NCBI RefSeq assembly: GCF_029784135.1 | Contig: NC_073746.1 | Coordinates: 306,668,665-306,732,664, forward strand | Direction of reading: 5' to 3' | From: Toxorhynchites rutilus septentrionalis | Lineage: Eukaryota > Arthropoda > Insecta > Diptera > Culicidae | Length of the DNA stretch: 64,000 nucleotides | Notes under the pieces: generated by a model | What the model was told of the DNA's origin: nothing | The model's input: the letters and a program-made list of their open reading frames with translations, nothing else | Databases searched by the model: none | Position numbers and translations under genes: made by a program | Part shown: one piece after another, positions 9,714 through 21,178 of the stretch | Position numbering within the stretch: the first letter of the stretch is position 1 | Layout of the letters: every line of letters starts with the position of its first letter

Positions 9714-10112
9714 ATGGTAAGATACAATGTGGAAATTGAAAACTCGTTGAACACGAAACGTGTTGATGATCATTTTTTTCAGGAGACCCCCCAACAGGAG
9801 GAGAAAAGCAGCTTTCAGCGGTACCTGGATCAGTGTTTCGAAAGCGTTCGGAAAACTAAATTAGTTAAGCAAGCAATCATCCTGAGCAAAACGGGAATCC
9901 CATTGAGAAGTACGTTTGATGATCCGGAGGTAACACTAGAGCAGTCCGGACTGTACGTTAGTTTAATGGATAAAGCCAGTGCCAGCATCAGGTGGATTGA
10001 TCCCAGTGATGAGTTTTTGTATGTGAGAGTGAAAACGCGAAACAATGAAGCAATTGTCGGAATGGATCCCGATGATGGTCTAATATTTGTAACGGTCCAA
10101 AAACCGGAATGA
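9714..10112 (+). CDS. Dynein light chain roadblock/LC7-type protein
   Basis: The predicted protein is 132 aa, with the first ATG at 9714. Residues from about 45 onward match the roadblock/LC7 fold: an LSKTGIPLRSTFDD block (the family has GIPIKSTLDN), SGLYVSLMDKA, then IDPSDEFLYVRVKT and a GLIFVTVQKPE end. Roadblock chains dimerise and bind the dynein intermediate chain, linking cargo to cytoplasmic or axonemal dynein. The core family is about 97 aa, so this one carries an extra N-terminal segment of about 35-40 residues, like some divergent insect paralogues. The frame is intact and single-exon, with a polyadenylation signal 83 nt after the stop. It is either a divergent paralogue or an old retrocopy under selection. 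Confidence 0.9.
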   Translation: MVRYNVEIENSLNTKRVDDHFFQETPQQEEKSSFQRYLDQCFESVRKTKLVKQAIILSKTGIPLRSTFDDPEVTLEQSGLYVSLMDKASASIRWIDPSDEFLYVRVKTRNNEAIVGMDPDDGLIFVTVQKPE

Positions 10113-10194
10113 GAGTATTGAAACTGTAATAGTGTCCTGTAACTATACAAATGATCCAATTTATTACATCGTGCAATATAAGCTGATATGTTGG

Positions 10195-10200
10195 AATAAA
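10195..10200 (+). terminator. Polyadenylation signal of the roadblock-like gene
   Basis: AATAAA lies 83 nt after the stop codon of the roadblock-like gene. Confidence 0.7.
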
Positions 10201-10615
10201 TTCATTCAGTTCTGATGAGTAACTTGTGATTTGTGAAACGATAGAATTAATGCCAATAATATTTCAATGGTAATGAGTGATTACATATGACGTCGAATAG
10301 AAAATTTTTCACAGTGGAATTTACCTTAGACGAAATAAAACACGTCTGAAAAACTAATGTTTTTATTTGTTTTGTAAGCTAATTTGAAATTATTGTCAGA
10401 GACGAACCATACCAGGATGCCGAAAGACTCTCTAATAAAAAACAAAATGAAATCTTTATGTTCAATAAATGAATCTGAATTACATGATTTCAAAAATAGT
10501 GCACAACCGCCCGAGCGGTCTAAGGCACTTTCTTTTCTTTTTCGATGAAAAACACGACCGTCCTTCCTGCGTCTTTATAACAACCCTGCCTTTATTTTCT
10601 ATTCCTAGAATAATA
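10201..10615. other. Intergenic, no gene recognised
   Basis: AT-rich spacer between the roadblock-like gene and the mariner element. Nothing is recognisable. Confidence 0.45.
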
Positions 10616-10617
10616 TA

Positions 10618-11902
10618 TTAGGCTGTCAAAAAAGTCATGCAGCATTTTTTTTTTGAATTTTCATTTGTTCATAAAATTAGTTACAATCATCTGTTTTAAG
10701 TCAAATATGCGCCGTTTTGTTCGATGACTTGTTCCCAACGAGATGCCAACTTCATAATACCCCTGTTATAGAAGCTCGCTTCCTTATTGGCAAAAAACTC
10801 GGATAGCCAATTTTTACAGGCTTCTTTTGTGGCTAACTTCTGACTACCTAGCTCGTTCGCCATGGACAAAAACAGGTGGTAGTCACTTGGTGCAAGGTCC
10901 GGACTATACGGCGGATGCAAAAGAACCTCCCATCCGAGCTCCCGGAGCTTCTGGCGCGTCACCAAAGAAGTGTGTGGCCTGGCGTTGTCCTGATGGTAGA
11001 CAATGCGGCCTCTGTTTATCAAAGATGGCCTCTTCTTCATGAGTGCTACCTTCAAGCGGTCCAGTTGTTGGCAGTACAGGTCCGAATTGAGCGTTTGGCC
11101 TTGGGGAAGCAGCTCATAATAGATTATTCCTTGACAATCCCACCAAACACACAGCAGAACCTTCCTGGCCGTTAATGAGGGCTTGGCCACCGTCTGAGCC
11201 GCTTCAGCGGGCTTCGACCACGACCGTTTGCGCTTCACGTTGTCGTAAGTGACCCACTTTTCATCGCCAGTCACCATCCGCTTCAGAAACGGGTCGATTT
11301 TGTTGCGATTCAGCAGAGATTCACATGCGTCGATACGGTCAAAGATGTTTTTTTGCGTCAACGTGTGTGGCACCCATACATCGAGCTTCTTTGTGAATCC
11401 AAGCTTCTTCAAATGGTTAATAACGGTTTGATGACTTATCCCCAGCTCTTGGCCGATGCTACGGCTGCTACTAGGCCGGTCTTTCTCGGCTAATTCAGCG
11501 ATTTTGTCGCAATTTTCGACGACAGGCCTTCCGGAGAGTGGCGCATCTTCGACGACCTCTACACCAGAACGAAAACGTTGAAACCATCGTTGTGCGGTGG
11601 AAATGGAAACTGTATCGGGTCCATAAACTGCACAAATGTTATTGGCAGCTTGAGATGCATTTTTGCCTTTGTCATAGTAGTACTGTAAAATATGTCGGAT
11701 TTTCTCTTTATTTTACTCCATATTTGCGACACTATAACTCACGAACGACTTAACCAAACAAAACACTGTCAAGGACTATATTATAGCGCGAAAATACCTT
11801 TCCAACAAGCTATAGTATGACTCGATACAATGAATACAACTAGAGCTACGCGCTTACAACGACACCTCGCGGAAATACCGCAGGACTTTTTTGACAGCCT
11901 AA
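10618..11902 (-). mobile_element. Near-complete mariner transposon (1285 bp)
   Basis: The ends are inverted copies beginning TTAGGCTGTCAAAAAAGTC with TA dinucleotides on both sides (10616-10617 and 11903-11904), as expected for mariner. The length is typical. The transposase occupies nearly the whole interior on the minus strand. The inverted repeats match over at least 19 bases and continue imperfectly, so this is a fairly young copy. Confidence 0.92.
10696..11721 (-). pseudogene. Mariner transposase, broken only at codon 3
   Basis: From the ATG at 11719-11721 the frame reads Met-Glu-stop (TAA at 11713-11715). It then runs open for 338 codons to the normal end QNGAYLT. The N-terminal half has the two helix-turn-helix units (KIRHILQYYY, SISTAQRWF and ELGISHQTVINHL). 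The catalytic half has the DD34D triad: Asp in VTGDEKW, Asp in HQDNARPH and Asp in APSDYHLF, with 34 residues between the last two. The WVPHTL linker is also present. No ATG lies between the stop and the first helices, so downstream initiation would lose part of the DNA-binding domain. The element is probably inactive but could be mobilised in trans. Confidence 0.92.
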
Positions 11903-11904
11903 TA

Positions 11905-14429
11905 TATACAAGTTTTTCTTAAACTTATTACCTCTTTAGAATACGATAAGCTCGCCGCTATCTTAACACCAAAGCATAAACAAAAACCTTATCGTAAAAC
12001 TAGACCATTGAATCACACGATGATCCTCAAACAGGATCGTGCATGAGGGATGTATTTATTTATTCGGGATCGAGGGGGGAGGGGGGCCCCCGGGGGCAGA
12101 ATGAATTGAATTTATGAATTTATATGAAGAAATAGGATAAATATGATTTGTGAGGGGGAGTTGGGGGGTGCAAATCGATTTTTCCGCCCCGGGTGAGACA
12201 CAGACTCTTCCCTAGGTGCAAATGTTTCTACTTTTCTGGCTGAAGGAGGGGGTGTAAATCAACACATTAGTCCCGGGTGCGAATATTCACTCGACGCCAC
12301 TTCACGTAGGACTGTGCAGGACTGTCAATTTAATTAACTTATCAAACATCCTAGTAGTGTATCTGTATCTACAACGCTTCCAAGAACATCATTTCTAAAG
12401 AATTCATCCACAAATTATATCATGCAACACCTTTCCCAGAACGGCTACAAAAAATCCAAAATCGACCGTCACTGTTGGGAAAATTCTTCTTCCTATCTGG
12501 CAACATATTGCAGTTGTTGACGCCACTTTTGATCCGAAAAGAATGCACGAATTCGCGAAAACTGAATGATCGATCAGAAAATCACCAATAACTAGTAAGC
12601 CCAAGACGCTCCTAAATACACACAAGCGTATTGCTTTTTATTATTTCGGATATCACATTAGAATGCAACAAAAAAAATGCATTGAATTGTATTGAAATAA
12701 CTCTTTAGTGAAAGGTGGCCCTGAAAAGCGGCATATTTTTATGAAATGAATTCGTTTGAAAAAAAAAATGAAAGTTTTTGTTCTCGCTGGCTATATGTCG
12801 AAATTTGTGTTCTTATTGCCGATGCATTCAATGCATTTGCTCTTCTGGACACACTGAATGCAGTTATAGGAATTTTTCGCCTGTATCATCACCACCATTA
12901 CATTAGGTTGCGCTTAATTGGGTTACGGATCTTCTTTTGATGCCATTAAAAATTACCGGTTGAATTATAGACACAATCAATTTTTGCAGTTCATTCGTCT
13001 CTAGCCTTGGAAAAGGCCCTTGGGGAAACTCTGATTCAACTCCTTGCCTTGCAAATTATGCTCTTACTCATTCAGTTTTGCTTTGCTTCCCGGTTGGAAA
13101 ATGAATGATCAGTTCAGGGAAAAGCGAGTGAAATTTATACGATTTGACTGTCTGTATAGCATACCTAATAACTGTCTAAATTCGTTGGTTTGAGTTCACG
13201 ATGGGTAGACAATATTTTTTTTTTTTTTTGCATCAGAAATCAAGTTTTTCGTTTCACTTTACTTTTTTTTTCACTGGACGTAAAATACGATGGTGTGCGT
13301 AACAAGATCCATATCAGAGGGAGTAGAAGTGTGGATTGAGGTCAGGTTGAACGAAGAGACAACACAGATTTGAATTTATTTGGCATTATTTATTTACTTG
13401 AAGCACGTTTTTCTTATCCTAACATAACTTATTTTATATACACTTTCCGATATACTCACAAAAATTTATAATTATAATATAAAATTATCTTCAGATACAA
13501 TTGAACACTAATTCGATACGGAGAAGTTTATTTTCATTCATAATTTCTATTTGAAAATGGTTCATTCTGACTTAAAAACCATCATTATCTTTGCCACTTC
13601 ACTAACTCGTAGAACAAAGTTCAACGACGTGTCGTTCATTTCGTTTTCATCGTGATGTGAAGTATGGTAAGGCCCATAATCTCTTGACAAATAAAGTGAA
13701 CCATAAATTTAACTAATGTATTTCAACATATCATACTTCTGTTATCAAATCTACGTTTTCTAGTTTTCTCTGATTTCTCCGTATCTATTTTTTTCCGCAT
13801 GCCAAAATAGCAGGAAAATACCAATTGTTTAAAATTTGTGAACACCATGAATGTGAATGTCACATCGGTTGAATAATTAATACAAAAAATTGGTACAGCT
13901 AAGAAAATACATAATATGAAGAACGCATATTTCTCTCATGGGGAATAATTTCCTGAAATTTTATAACATTTGGCAACCTTAACATCTCGCGTGTTATCTA
14001 GCACATGGTCGACGAAAATGCAGAAAAAAGAGTAAGAAGCCAGTTTTCATCTCTTGAGAGAGAATAAGTATTGACCAGAATAGTTCATCAGTCATCTTCG
14101 CTTTCAGTGCTCGTCAATTCATTTTCTAGTCAATTCACATCATGCGTAGAAATATTTCCCATCAATTGATGTAAACAACTTTACGATCTATTATGAAATG
14201 TTTTATTTTTCTTAAAAACGTATTCGTAAACGTATTAACAAACAAAATGTATGCATGTATTATTCTCTTTGCTTATTCCATGCCAACATACTGTCGAAAA
14301 CGAACTAACTGTCAATTTTAGAGCATTGATTTTTATTTGAATAATAAAAACATAGGAATCCACTTAAAAATTCGAAATAAACAATTAGGAGCATCTACCA
14401 TTTGAAATTATCACTACTAAATGGTTCCA
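11905..14429. other. Long intergenic stretch, no gene recognised
   Basis: The stretch 12060-12320 is G-rich, with several G runs that might form quadruplexes. Around 12711-12735 the minus strand reads GCCGCTTTTCAGGGCCACC, close to the histone mRNA stem-loop with its ACC tail. Another trace, AGTTCATTCGTCTCTAGCC then AAAAGGCCCTT, lies at about 12988. The rest is unrecognised AT-rich DNA. Confidence 0.45.
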
Positions 14430-14672
14430 TAGACATCTTCTGCAATGGTACTAAAATGGTACTAACGTTGCTAGAGGAACTTCACCGTATCAACGCAGTA
14501 TTACTAGCATCATTTTCATTGGTGCTTAGTTGAGATTTCTATGCCGAATTATACGCTTTGGATGTATTCTAAGTGGCAAATTCTAGAATACGCGTGACCA
14601 CAGTGCAAGTCGAAATGCAATTTCTATGAAGAAAAATTTTCCGACCAGAACGGGAATCGAACCCGAAACTGG
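14430..14672 (-). mobile_element. tRNA-derived SINE, family B, 5'-truncated copy
   Basis: The body matches the copy at 50085-50347 (AGTTGAGATTTCTATGCC, TAGAATACGCGTGACCACAG, GAACGGGAATCGAACCCGAA). On the minus strand the box B-like GGGTTCGATTCCCG is present, but the tRNA head with box A is lost beyond about 14672. Confidence 0.75.
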
Positions 14673-16030
14673 GAAAGTAAACACCCTCCATATTCCCCAG
14701 ACATTGTTCCCTCTGATTACCATTTGTCTTATCTTATGAAGAAATCAAAGGTTGGTTGATAACTGGATCGCATGAAAATCGTGTATTGCCTCATCTATGG
14801 GTATGGTAGTGGGAATGCTTTGAATGCAGTAGCAGTAAGTTTTATGTTCCACAGGAATACCTTTTTCATTTTCTCAATAAATTTTCAAATATCCACTTAA
14901 GTCTCATCATTATAATTAATGAATTAATGAATTAATGAATGTTTCATTCAAGTTTTCTTTCACCACTCGTCGAAATGCGTTTTACTCTATTAAGTAAAAT
15001 TCTTATTTGATTCGGATACAATAATTTTCATTCATAATTTACACACTCTTCACACCAACGAAACACACAAATCGCAATGTTGTCAACGTGAATCGTTTAA
15101 TTCATTCTATATCGTTCATTATAACGGACATCTGTCAGTGATGGATCCCGTTTCACGCTGGATGTAACGCTGCCGTGCTTGCAGCGTAACGTACAATAAA
15201 CCAAAACAACTCTCGGAAAATCAATGAATGAACAACGGTATACTCATCCGTTCTCGCGGGTAAACAAATACAACATAATTTCGACACATTCTGCGTCTTC
15301 TCTCTCGTTTCATGTTTTTGCGATAACTCTTTTTTTTACGCTGGAGATTCCTCTCTCGGGTACTCATTTTTCTTGAATGTTTTCCATGCTACCGTGCAAT
15401 GAACGGAATTTGTTTTGTTCCAAACAATGATGAAATGGTTGGGAAACTGATTTTTGCAATGTTTCGAAAGACGGGAATGTAGCACCACACAAATCACTAA
15501 CTAAAAAGCAGATTAACATGCAATTTATGTATCTAATCGTTTCAAAGTTGACACAACATAGAAATGAAATGCTCATTCTACCGGAAATAGAAAGTGAGGT
15601 TTATAATAAAAAACGTAATTGTTCAATTGGTAGAAATATGAAGCTTAGTTGATTATGAGTGGTCAATTATTTTTTTGTTGTATATTTGTTTTTCTCCATC
15701 CCAAAACTTTGTAACTTTTTTAATCGTTGTAAAAATATCTGGAGGTTACTGATATAAAGAAATCTTGATTATGTGTCTGTTCCTCTTTCGAATGGTGTGT
15801 TCCTAGATAACAACTATGTAATATTAAATAATCCTACATATAAAACGAACATAAAAAAGGGAAAAAATAATTACATTATTATTGTTTTTCTTATTTTTGC
15901 CATCACTGTATGGTTGCCAACTAAAATTTTCAAAAATTAGGATAAATGAAAATAAAAATCAGTAAAAATCAGGATAATTAAAATTGGAAAGTCCGAAAAG
16001 TCCGTGATCATTTTTAGGAAAATAATAGCA
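14673..16030. other. Intergenic, no gene recognised
   Basis: AT-rich. A short ATGAATTA microrepeat lies near 14920-14942. No gene or named repeat recognised. Confidence 0.45.
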
Positions 16031-16038
16031 ACATTTTT

Positions 16039-17134
16039 GACGTAGAACTACGTCTTTCAGGAAGGGTGCCAAATCAGAAAACAGGTCACGTTTTTGTGAA
16101 ATAAAGTTAACGTTAATAACTATTTTCTCAGTGGACAAATTCTGATACTTTGCGCACCAATTGAATCGGAAATTCTCTAAGATTCGTTTGATATACTATA
16201 TAGTTCAATCCACTAATACCTAAACAGTTTAAATTGATGAAAACTGGAAGCATTCTCATTTTCTCATACATTTGTTTTGCCGCATTCCCGAACAGAGCTG
16301 TCAATAACGAGCAACTGATACATTCATTTCTACCCGTTTTCAACATATTTGGTTTAAATAAGCCATCCGTGATTTGAAGCCACACTACTTCTCGTTTGGT
16401 GGTCATCGAAGCAACATGGTTGCCGCAGAGCGTCGAGCGGGAGAGGATTGTTTTCTTGTCGGGTGACAGAGGAGTATGGGATAGAGTTTCTCTCCACATG
16501 GGGCCCTTCTCAGGGCTAGAGGCGGAAACCAAAAATAGAATAGAATGAAAACACAGATGCGAATGAGCTAGCATTACACAACTAGCGGATATCATACATG
16601 CCTAATGCTGATTTCACATGCCTAATGCTGATTCCACATGCATACACACACAGCTCGATACAAGGAGAGGAAGCCCTTTGTATCGAGGTGTGCTGCGACA
16701 AATAAGAGCAGCATACGAGATTTTTTTTGCGCTAGTGCGGATGTGGAAGAGTTTCCAGAATTTTGGAATATAGATATACACTGCATTTATTTAGATAAAC
16801 GTTTATTTCATGAAAGTATGCTTTCGAACTCCAGCAGGGTAACCTTACTGTTGCATGTTGTGGGGTTCGATTACATCTCAAGCAAAATATAGGAGCAAAT
16901 GTGTTTATAGTTTGTGATTGATATCTGAGCAGGAAGGAGAAAGTCTGATGCGGGTTGAACCAAATAAACGAGAAATACTGATAGCATTCGACTCTACTCG
17001 GCTCTTTCGAGTCTACTGAAGTAATAAAAAATTAAACAGCTAAAAAGATATTACAAAAATTTTGATGCATTCTAAAATAATATCCGAAGTGATGAACAAG
17101 TGTGTTGAATAACATAATTCCGTAGTTCTACGTC
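16039..17134. repeat. Possible element bounded by GACGTAGAACTACGTC edges
   Basis: The left edge TTTTTGACGTAGAACTACG recurs inverted at the right (CGTAGTTCTACGTCAAAAA). The left 100 bp, including AAATCAGAAAACAGGTCACG, is repeated inverted at 34790-34885. Near 16500 the sequence GGGCCCTTCTCAGGGCTAGA resembles a histone stem-loop. A 155-codon minus-strand frame inside is not recognisable. It may be one element of about 1.1 kb or two unrelated edge copies. Confidence 0.45.
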
Positions 17135-17917
17135 AAAAACTGATACAACCCATTACAATTTTTTTTAAATTTAAATCTAATATTCACAGTTTTATTCCAC
17201 AATCATTCGTCAGTTTTCACGCAGGATATAAATTTCATTATCATGTTTGCTTTGTCGTCGAAAACTGTTCAAGGTTTTTTATGCTGTTCATAGAATCGAA
17301 GTTTTTTTCCTTGAAGGATCTTTGGGACAAAGTATGACAAGCTGGCATCCTTGAAGTAAGAAATGAGAGAAACAATTTTGCAACACTATCTTGAACGATC
17401 ATTTATTGAATTAGCGTTGACGGCATTGAGCTTCATGTTCTGTCATTGTGAAGCGAAAATCATATTTGATACTATTAATATAAAAAAAAATAAAAAAAAA
17501 TAATTTTACGTTTCCGCATCGAGTATGTGTTCTACGTAATAGAGGAACTCGTTTTTTAAATTGTGAAATATATTCAACAAAAAAATGTATTTGATGATGA
17601 TTTTATATTATAACAGCAAGCTTTTGTAGTAATATCAAGAAATGTGTAGACAAACGGTAAAATAAAAGCCAGGACAACATTTAAAAACCAATAAATAATT
17701 ATTTAATAATTATTTAAAATCAAAATATAACGATTTGCAACTACTTTCGGACATTCTAATCTGATAATGTATCTTTCTTTCTTCGCCAACTTCAAGATTT
17801 AATAAATGATGACAATGATCCCTCCAGCAACACGAATCGCTTCGGAATAGATACATAAAAATCCAACAAAGATTAAACATTATAGAAGTGCGAACCGAAT
17901 GGTTTATTTCCTATAAG
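17135..17917. other. Intergenic, no gene recognised
   Basis: AT-rich, with no recognisable frame. Near 17803 a short stretch (GACAATGATCCCTCCAGCAA) distantly resembles the arms of the foldback at 47218-47509. Confidence 0.4.
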
Positions 17918-18789
17918 GGGCTGTCCACATACCAAGTGGGGGGTGAGGGGTACGAAAATGTCCACGCTTGTCCACGGTGAGGGAGGAGGGAGTTTAGATA
18001 ATGTCCACGTGGACACATAAAATGAATATTTCTGAAAATACTATATGATCAAAAATGAATGATATCTGCTCTGCATTTTCATCGAATTTCAATCTTGCCG
18101 CTCCTTACGTGTACTCCATATTTTTCAATAAAAGACCATATTTTTCCATATCGTTGAACTGTTTCGCTGAAATGCGTATTCTGAGAGTAACGCACATGAA
18201 CTGAGAGTGATGAACTTATTGACATTCCGCCAGGACGAAGACACCATCAAAGATACTCAGAATCTTGTAATTTGAAAAAATGCACGACATAGTTTTCTTA
18301 GTTACGGGTTTGTTGTTGTCTCTGTCTTTCGAGAACTCCAAAGGTGATGAACCAAAGGAAAATGAACAACGAATTACCTGGTTATGTAGAACGCTACTAT
18401 GTATCGATTCCATACTATTGGATCTTGTATCTGGTGAGATTGGAAAGGAATTCTGATTTATGTGCTTCTACAAAGCTTCAATAAATTCTAACAAGTACTG
18501 CTCATAACTAAACGAAATTAAAGTCAGCGATCTAGAACAAACTAACAGAATTATCCAATATGATAGACGTCGTATTCCACCGGACAAAGGCTTTGACAGT
18601 TCGGCCGAAAATGTTCTGTTTCCCTAAGGAGTGCTATTTCACCCGTCGCCCTCACCAGGTATTGATCCTTCCGGTTATCAATTGTTCGGGCCACTTTTCT
18701 TGAGCGCAATAATTTCGACTTATAGAATAGCATGGAAAAGAACCTTGCTCAGTTTTTCAGGAATAAGATTTAGGCAATCAATAGTTTGA

Positions 18790-19255
18790 AAAAGAGGCCA
18801 CGCAGAGAAACTCGATGTTTGGAAGCTGCATGAATTATTCTAAAGGAAGTTGATTGACTAATTTTCATCAGCGAAGCACAACTATATCAACACATTTCTG
18901 GAGCAAATAATCACGGTTGATAGAAATGGGAAAAATACGATATCGTTCGCAAAAGATCATGGGATAAGCGAGACAAACCACTACAAATATTATCAAAGCC
19001 TTGACTCCAAAAAAGGGACGCTGTGTGTATGGTGGAACTGGAAGCAAATCTTCGATCATGAGGAGTTACATAGCCAAAAGGTTAATTCAGTGTTGTGCGG
19101 TTCACAACTGGATAGTTTTCACGAGGCGATTATGGAAGAAACCACCAAAATCGATGAACAGAAAAGTGTCACATTAATCTCTGATGACGCGCTTAAAAAA
19201 CAGGGCGATTAGTTGGGAAGCTTTGATGGATCCACGGTATAGCCCAGACCCTGCA
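18790..19255 (+). pseudogene. Decayed mariner transposase relic
   Basis: Plus-strand frames give HAEKLDVWKLHEL, FLEQIITVDRNGK, GTLCVWWNWKQIFDHEEL and SWEALMDPRYSPDPA. These match mariner blocks KLDVWVPHEL, FLxRIVTGDEKW, LCVWWDWKGIIYYELL and WEVLxHPPYSPDLAP in the right order. Several stops and frame changes interrupt it, and the first catalytic Asp block is degraded (TVDRN). It is much older than the mariner at 10.6 kb. No inverted repeats remain. Confidence 0.75.
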
Positions 19256-19385
19256 AACACCTTTGCGATCTATTAAGAAATCATCGAGTTATAAGCGCTC
19301 GAAATCTTTAATTTTTTGCTACTTGTTCAGTGCCTAGATTTTCATTTTACCCCCTAATCTTCCAGTTAGACGTAGTCTTACTTCA
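19235..19385 (-). repeat. Inverted copy of the 2548-2700 repeat
   Basis: The reverse complement follows copy 1 almost throughout (GACTACGTCTAACTGGAAGA, GGCACTGAACAAGTAG, AATAGATCGCAAAGG). It abuts the end of the mariner relic. Confidence 0.7.
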
Positions 19386-20087
19386 AAAAAAATCATTCAG
19401 AAATTAAACAGAAAAACGCGGATACTATTTAATTGACCCAATATATTCGAATAATTGTGTATCTATAATTGTGATGCTTTGGATTTTTTCCCTGAACCCC
19501 TTTACGGGTAGTGGTAACTATATTACCATCAACGATTTTATTTTTTCTCTTCTTTAACAATAAATTATTACTTCTAGCCTAACTGTGGTAACTAGTTCTA
19601 ATATCTAGCAACGTGCTTGATTTTTTTGGGCGCGAAAAAAATTTAAAACTACAGTAAAACCTGTTTTTGTGCGGTTTTATTTTGTGCGATATTTTTTGTG
19701 CCGTTTCTGTTCTTGTGCGGTTTTTTTGTGCGGTGTGTGAAAAGAAGCATATTTGACGAAGTTATCGTCCATTTAGTTTTTTTCGATGGTTTATATGCAT
19801 TTCAGTGCGATATATACGCTAGACGGGCAGGTGGCAACTATAATGCCACCAATTTTTTAATAGTTTTTAATTGTTTTGTTTATTGCAAAGTCTCTTTGTA
19901 TTTCAGTGTATGTGTATGTAAACATGTTGCTGTATTGTAATTTGCGTTGATTGAATGCCTAGTTTTCACAGTCCGTTAGAGAATTAAAACCGGCACGAAT
20001 TTGACAATAATCTAATTTTTTTCCAAGACTTACGAGGTTGAACAGAAAGATCATTGGTACATGAAGCCAGCGATCACGATGCAGGTT
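19386..20087. other. Intergenic with a TIR-like start
   Basis: ACAGTAAAACCTGTTTTTGT at about 19651 and repeated TTTTTGTGCGG words resemble one end of a pogo/Tc1-type short element. No inverted partner was found before copia at 20088. No gene. Confidence 0.35.
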
Positions 20088-20299
20088 TGTTGGAATTATA
20101 TAAGCTGTGCTTCATCTAATTATCCATATCTGTGCTACAATGTAATTGAAGCCAACTCTGTTATAGTTTGGAATTAATGTGTAACATTTGACGTTTCTCT
20201 GCTGTACTGTACTTTATCATTTTTCTTTTTTTCTCTCAATAAAACCTGTAACGACACGGACGTACATTATCTTTACTGCGCGTTTTCATTATATTAACA
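20088..20299 (+). repeat. copia 5' LTR
   Basis: It starts TGTTGGAATTATATAAGC and ends ATTATATTAACA. A polyadenylation signal (CTCAATAAAACC) lies at about 20235. It appears identical to the 3' LTR. Confidence 0.95.
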
Positions 20300-20315
20300 G
20301 GTTATGTGCCCTGAC
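20300..20315 (+). promoter_or_regulatory. copia primer-binding site
   Basis: GGTTATGTGCCCTGAC follows the LTR and nearly complements the anticodon-arm region of initiator tRNA-Met, fitting half-tRNA priming known from copia elements. Confidence 0.65.
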
Positions 20316-20368
20316 GCGGAAATTTTTTCGTCGTGTGAAAAGTGATTATTCGGTACGCGGGTGATAAA

Positions 20369-21178
20369 ATGATTGGAGGCGAATGCGAAAACGATGCTGG
20401 AACCTCGGTTCGAGGAAATATAGCACCAGCTGGAGGAGCTGGCACGGTAGTTCACAACATTTCGAGTCTTCCGGGAATCGAGCGACTCACTGGTCGAAGT
20501 AACTGGCCCACATGGAAGTTTGCGGTGCAAACATATTTGGAGCTGGAGGATCTATGGAGCGCTGTCAAGCCGGAGAAAAATGAGGACGGAACCGACAAAA
20601 TAGTTAACGCCACATCCGATCGCCGAGCGAGAGCAAAAATCATTTTGCTGCTCGACCCCGTAAATTACGTGCACGTCAAAGAAGCAAAATCTGCCAAGGA
20701 AGTTTGGGCGAAACTGGAAAGTGCTTTCGACGACACAGGATTGACAAGAAGAGTTGGATTGCTGCACAAGTTGATAAAAACTGAGCTGTCCGCTTGTTCG
20801 TCGATGGACGACTACGTCAACCGGATTGTTACGACCGCACACCAGCTGAATGGAATAAATTTCCCGATTTCCGACGAATGGATAGGAACATTGCTACTGG
20901 CCGGTCTCCCCGATGAATATCGTCCGATGATTATGGCTCTTGAGAATTCGGGTACGCCGATTACAGGCGACGCAATAAAGACAAAGCTGCTGCAAGAGGT
21001 AAAATTTCCAGCGGAGGACGCTGCATTGCTGGCAAACCAACGGACGGGAACAGTGAGAAGCAGCGGAGTTGGAAACTTTAAACCGAAGAACGAAGCGAAG
21101 AATAATCCCCCGAAAGGACCAAAGTGCCGGAAGTGTCACAAATTTGGACACATTGCTCGAGAATGCAGAAGCGTATAA
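20369..21178 (+). CDS. copia Gag
   Basis: The protein is 269 aa from the ATG at 20369. A copia-type Gag core (GRSNWPTWKF near residue 40) is followed by an alpha-helical region. A C-terminal zinc knuckle CRKCHKFGHIAREC has perfect C-x2-C-x4-H-x4-C spacing. Gag packages element RNA into virus-like particles. The frame ends in TAA at 21176-21178, only a few residues after the knuckle. Pol continues in the same frame directly after the stop, so Gag alone should be the main product unless the stop is read through. Confidence 0.93.
   Translation: MIGGECENDAGTSVRGNIAPAGGAGTVVHNISSLPGIERLTGRSNWPTWKFAVQTYLELEDLWSAVKPEKNEDGTDKIVNATSDRRARAKIILLLDPVNYVHVKEAKSAKEVWAKLESAFDDTGLTRRVGLLHKLIKTELSACSSMDDYVNRIVTTAHQLNGINFPISDEWIGTLLLAGLPDEYRPMIMALENSGTPITGDAIKTKLLQEVKFPAEDAALLANQRTGTVRSSGVGNFKPKNEAKNNPPKGPKCRKCHKFGHIARECRSV

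Noticed and set aside
12060..12320. G-rich region as a regulatory quadruplex
   Set aside because: G runs are real, but no gene or promoter is nearby to support a role.
16128..16595. 155-codon minus-strand frame as a gene
   Set aside because: No recognisable domain, and it overlaps a dispersed repeat also found inverted at 34.3-34.9 kb.
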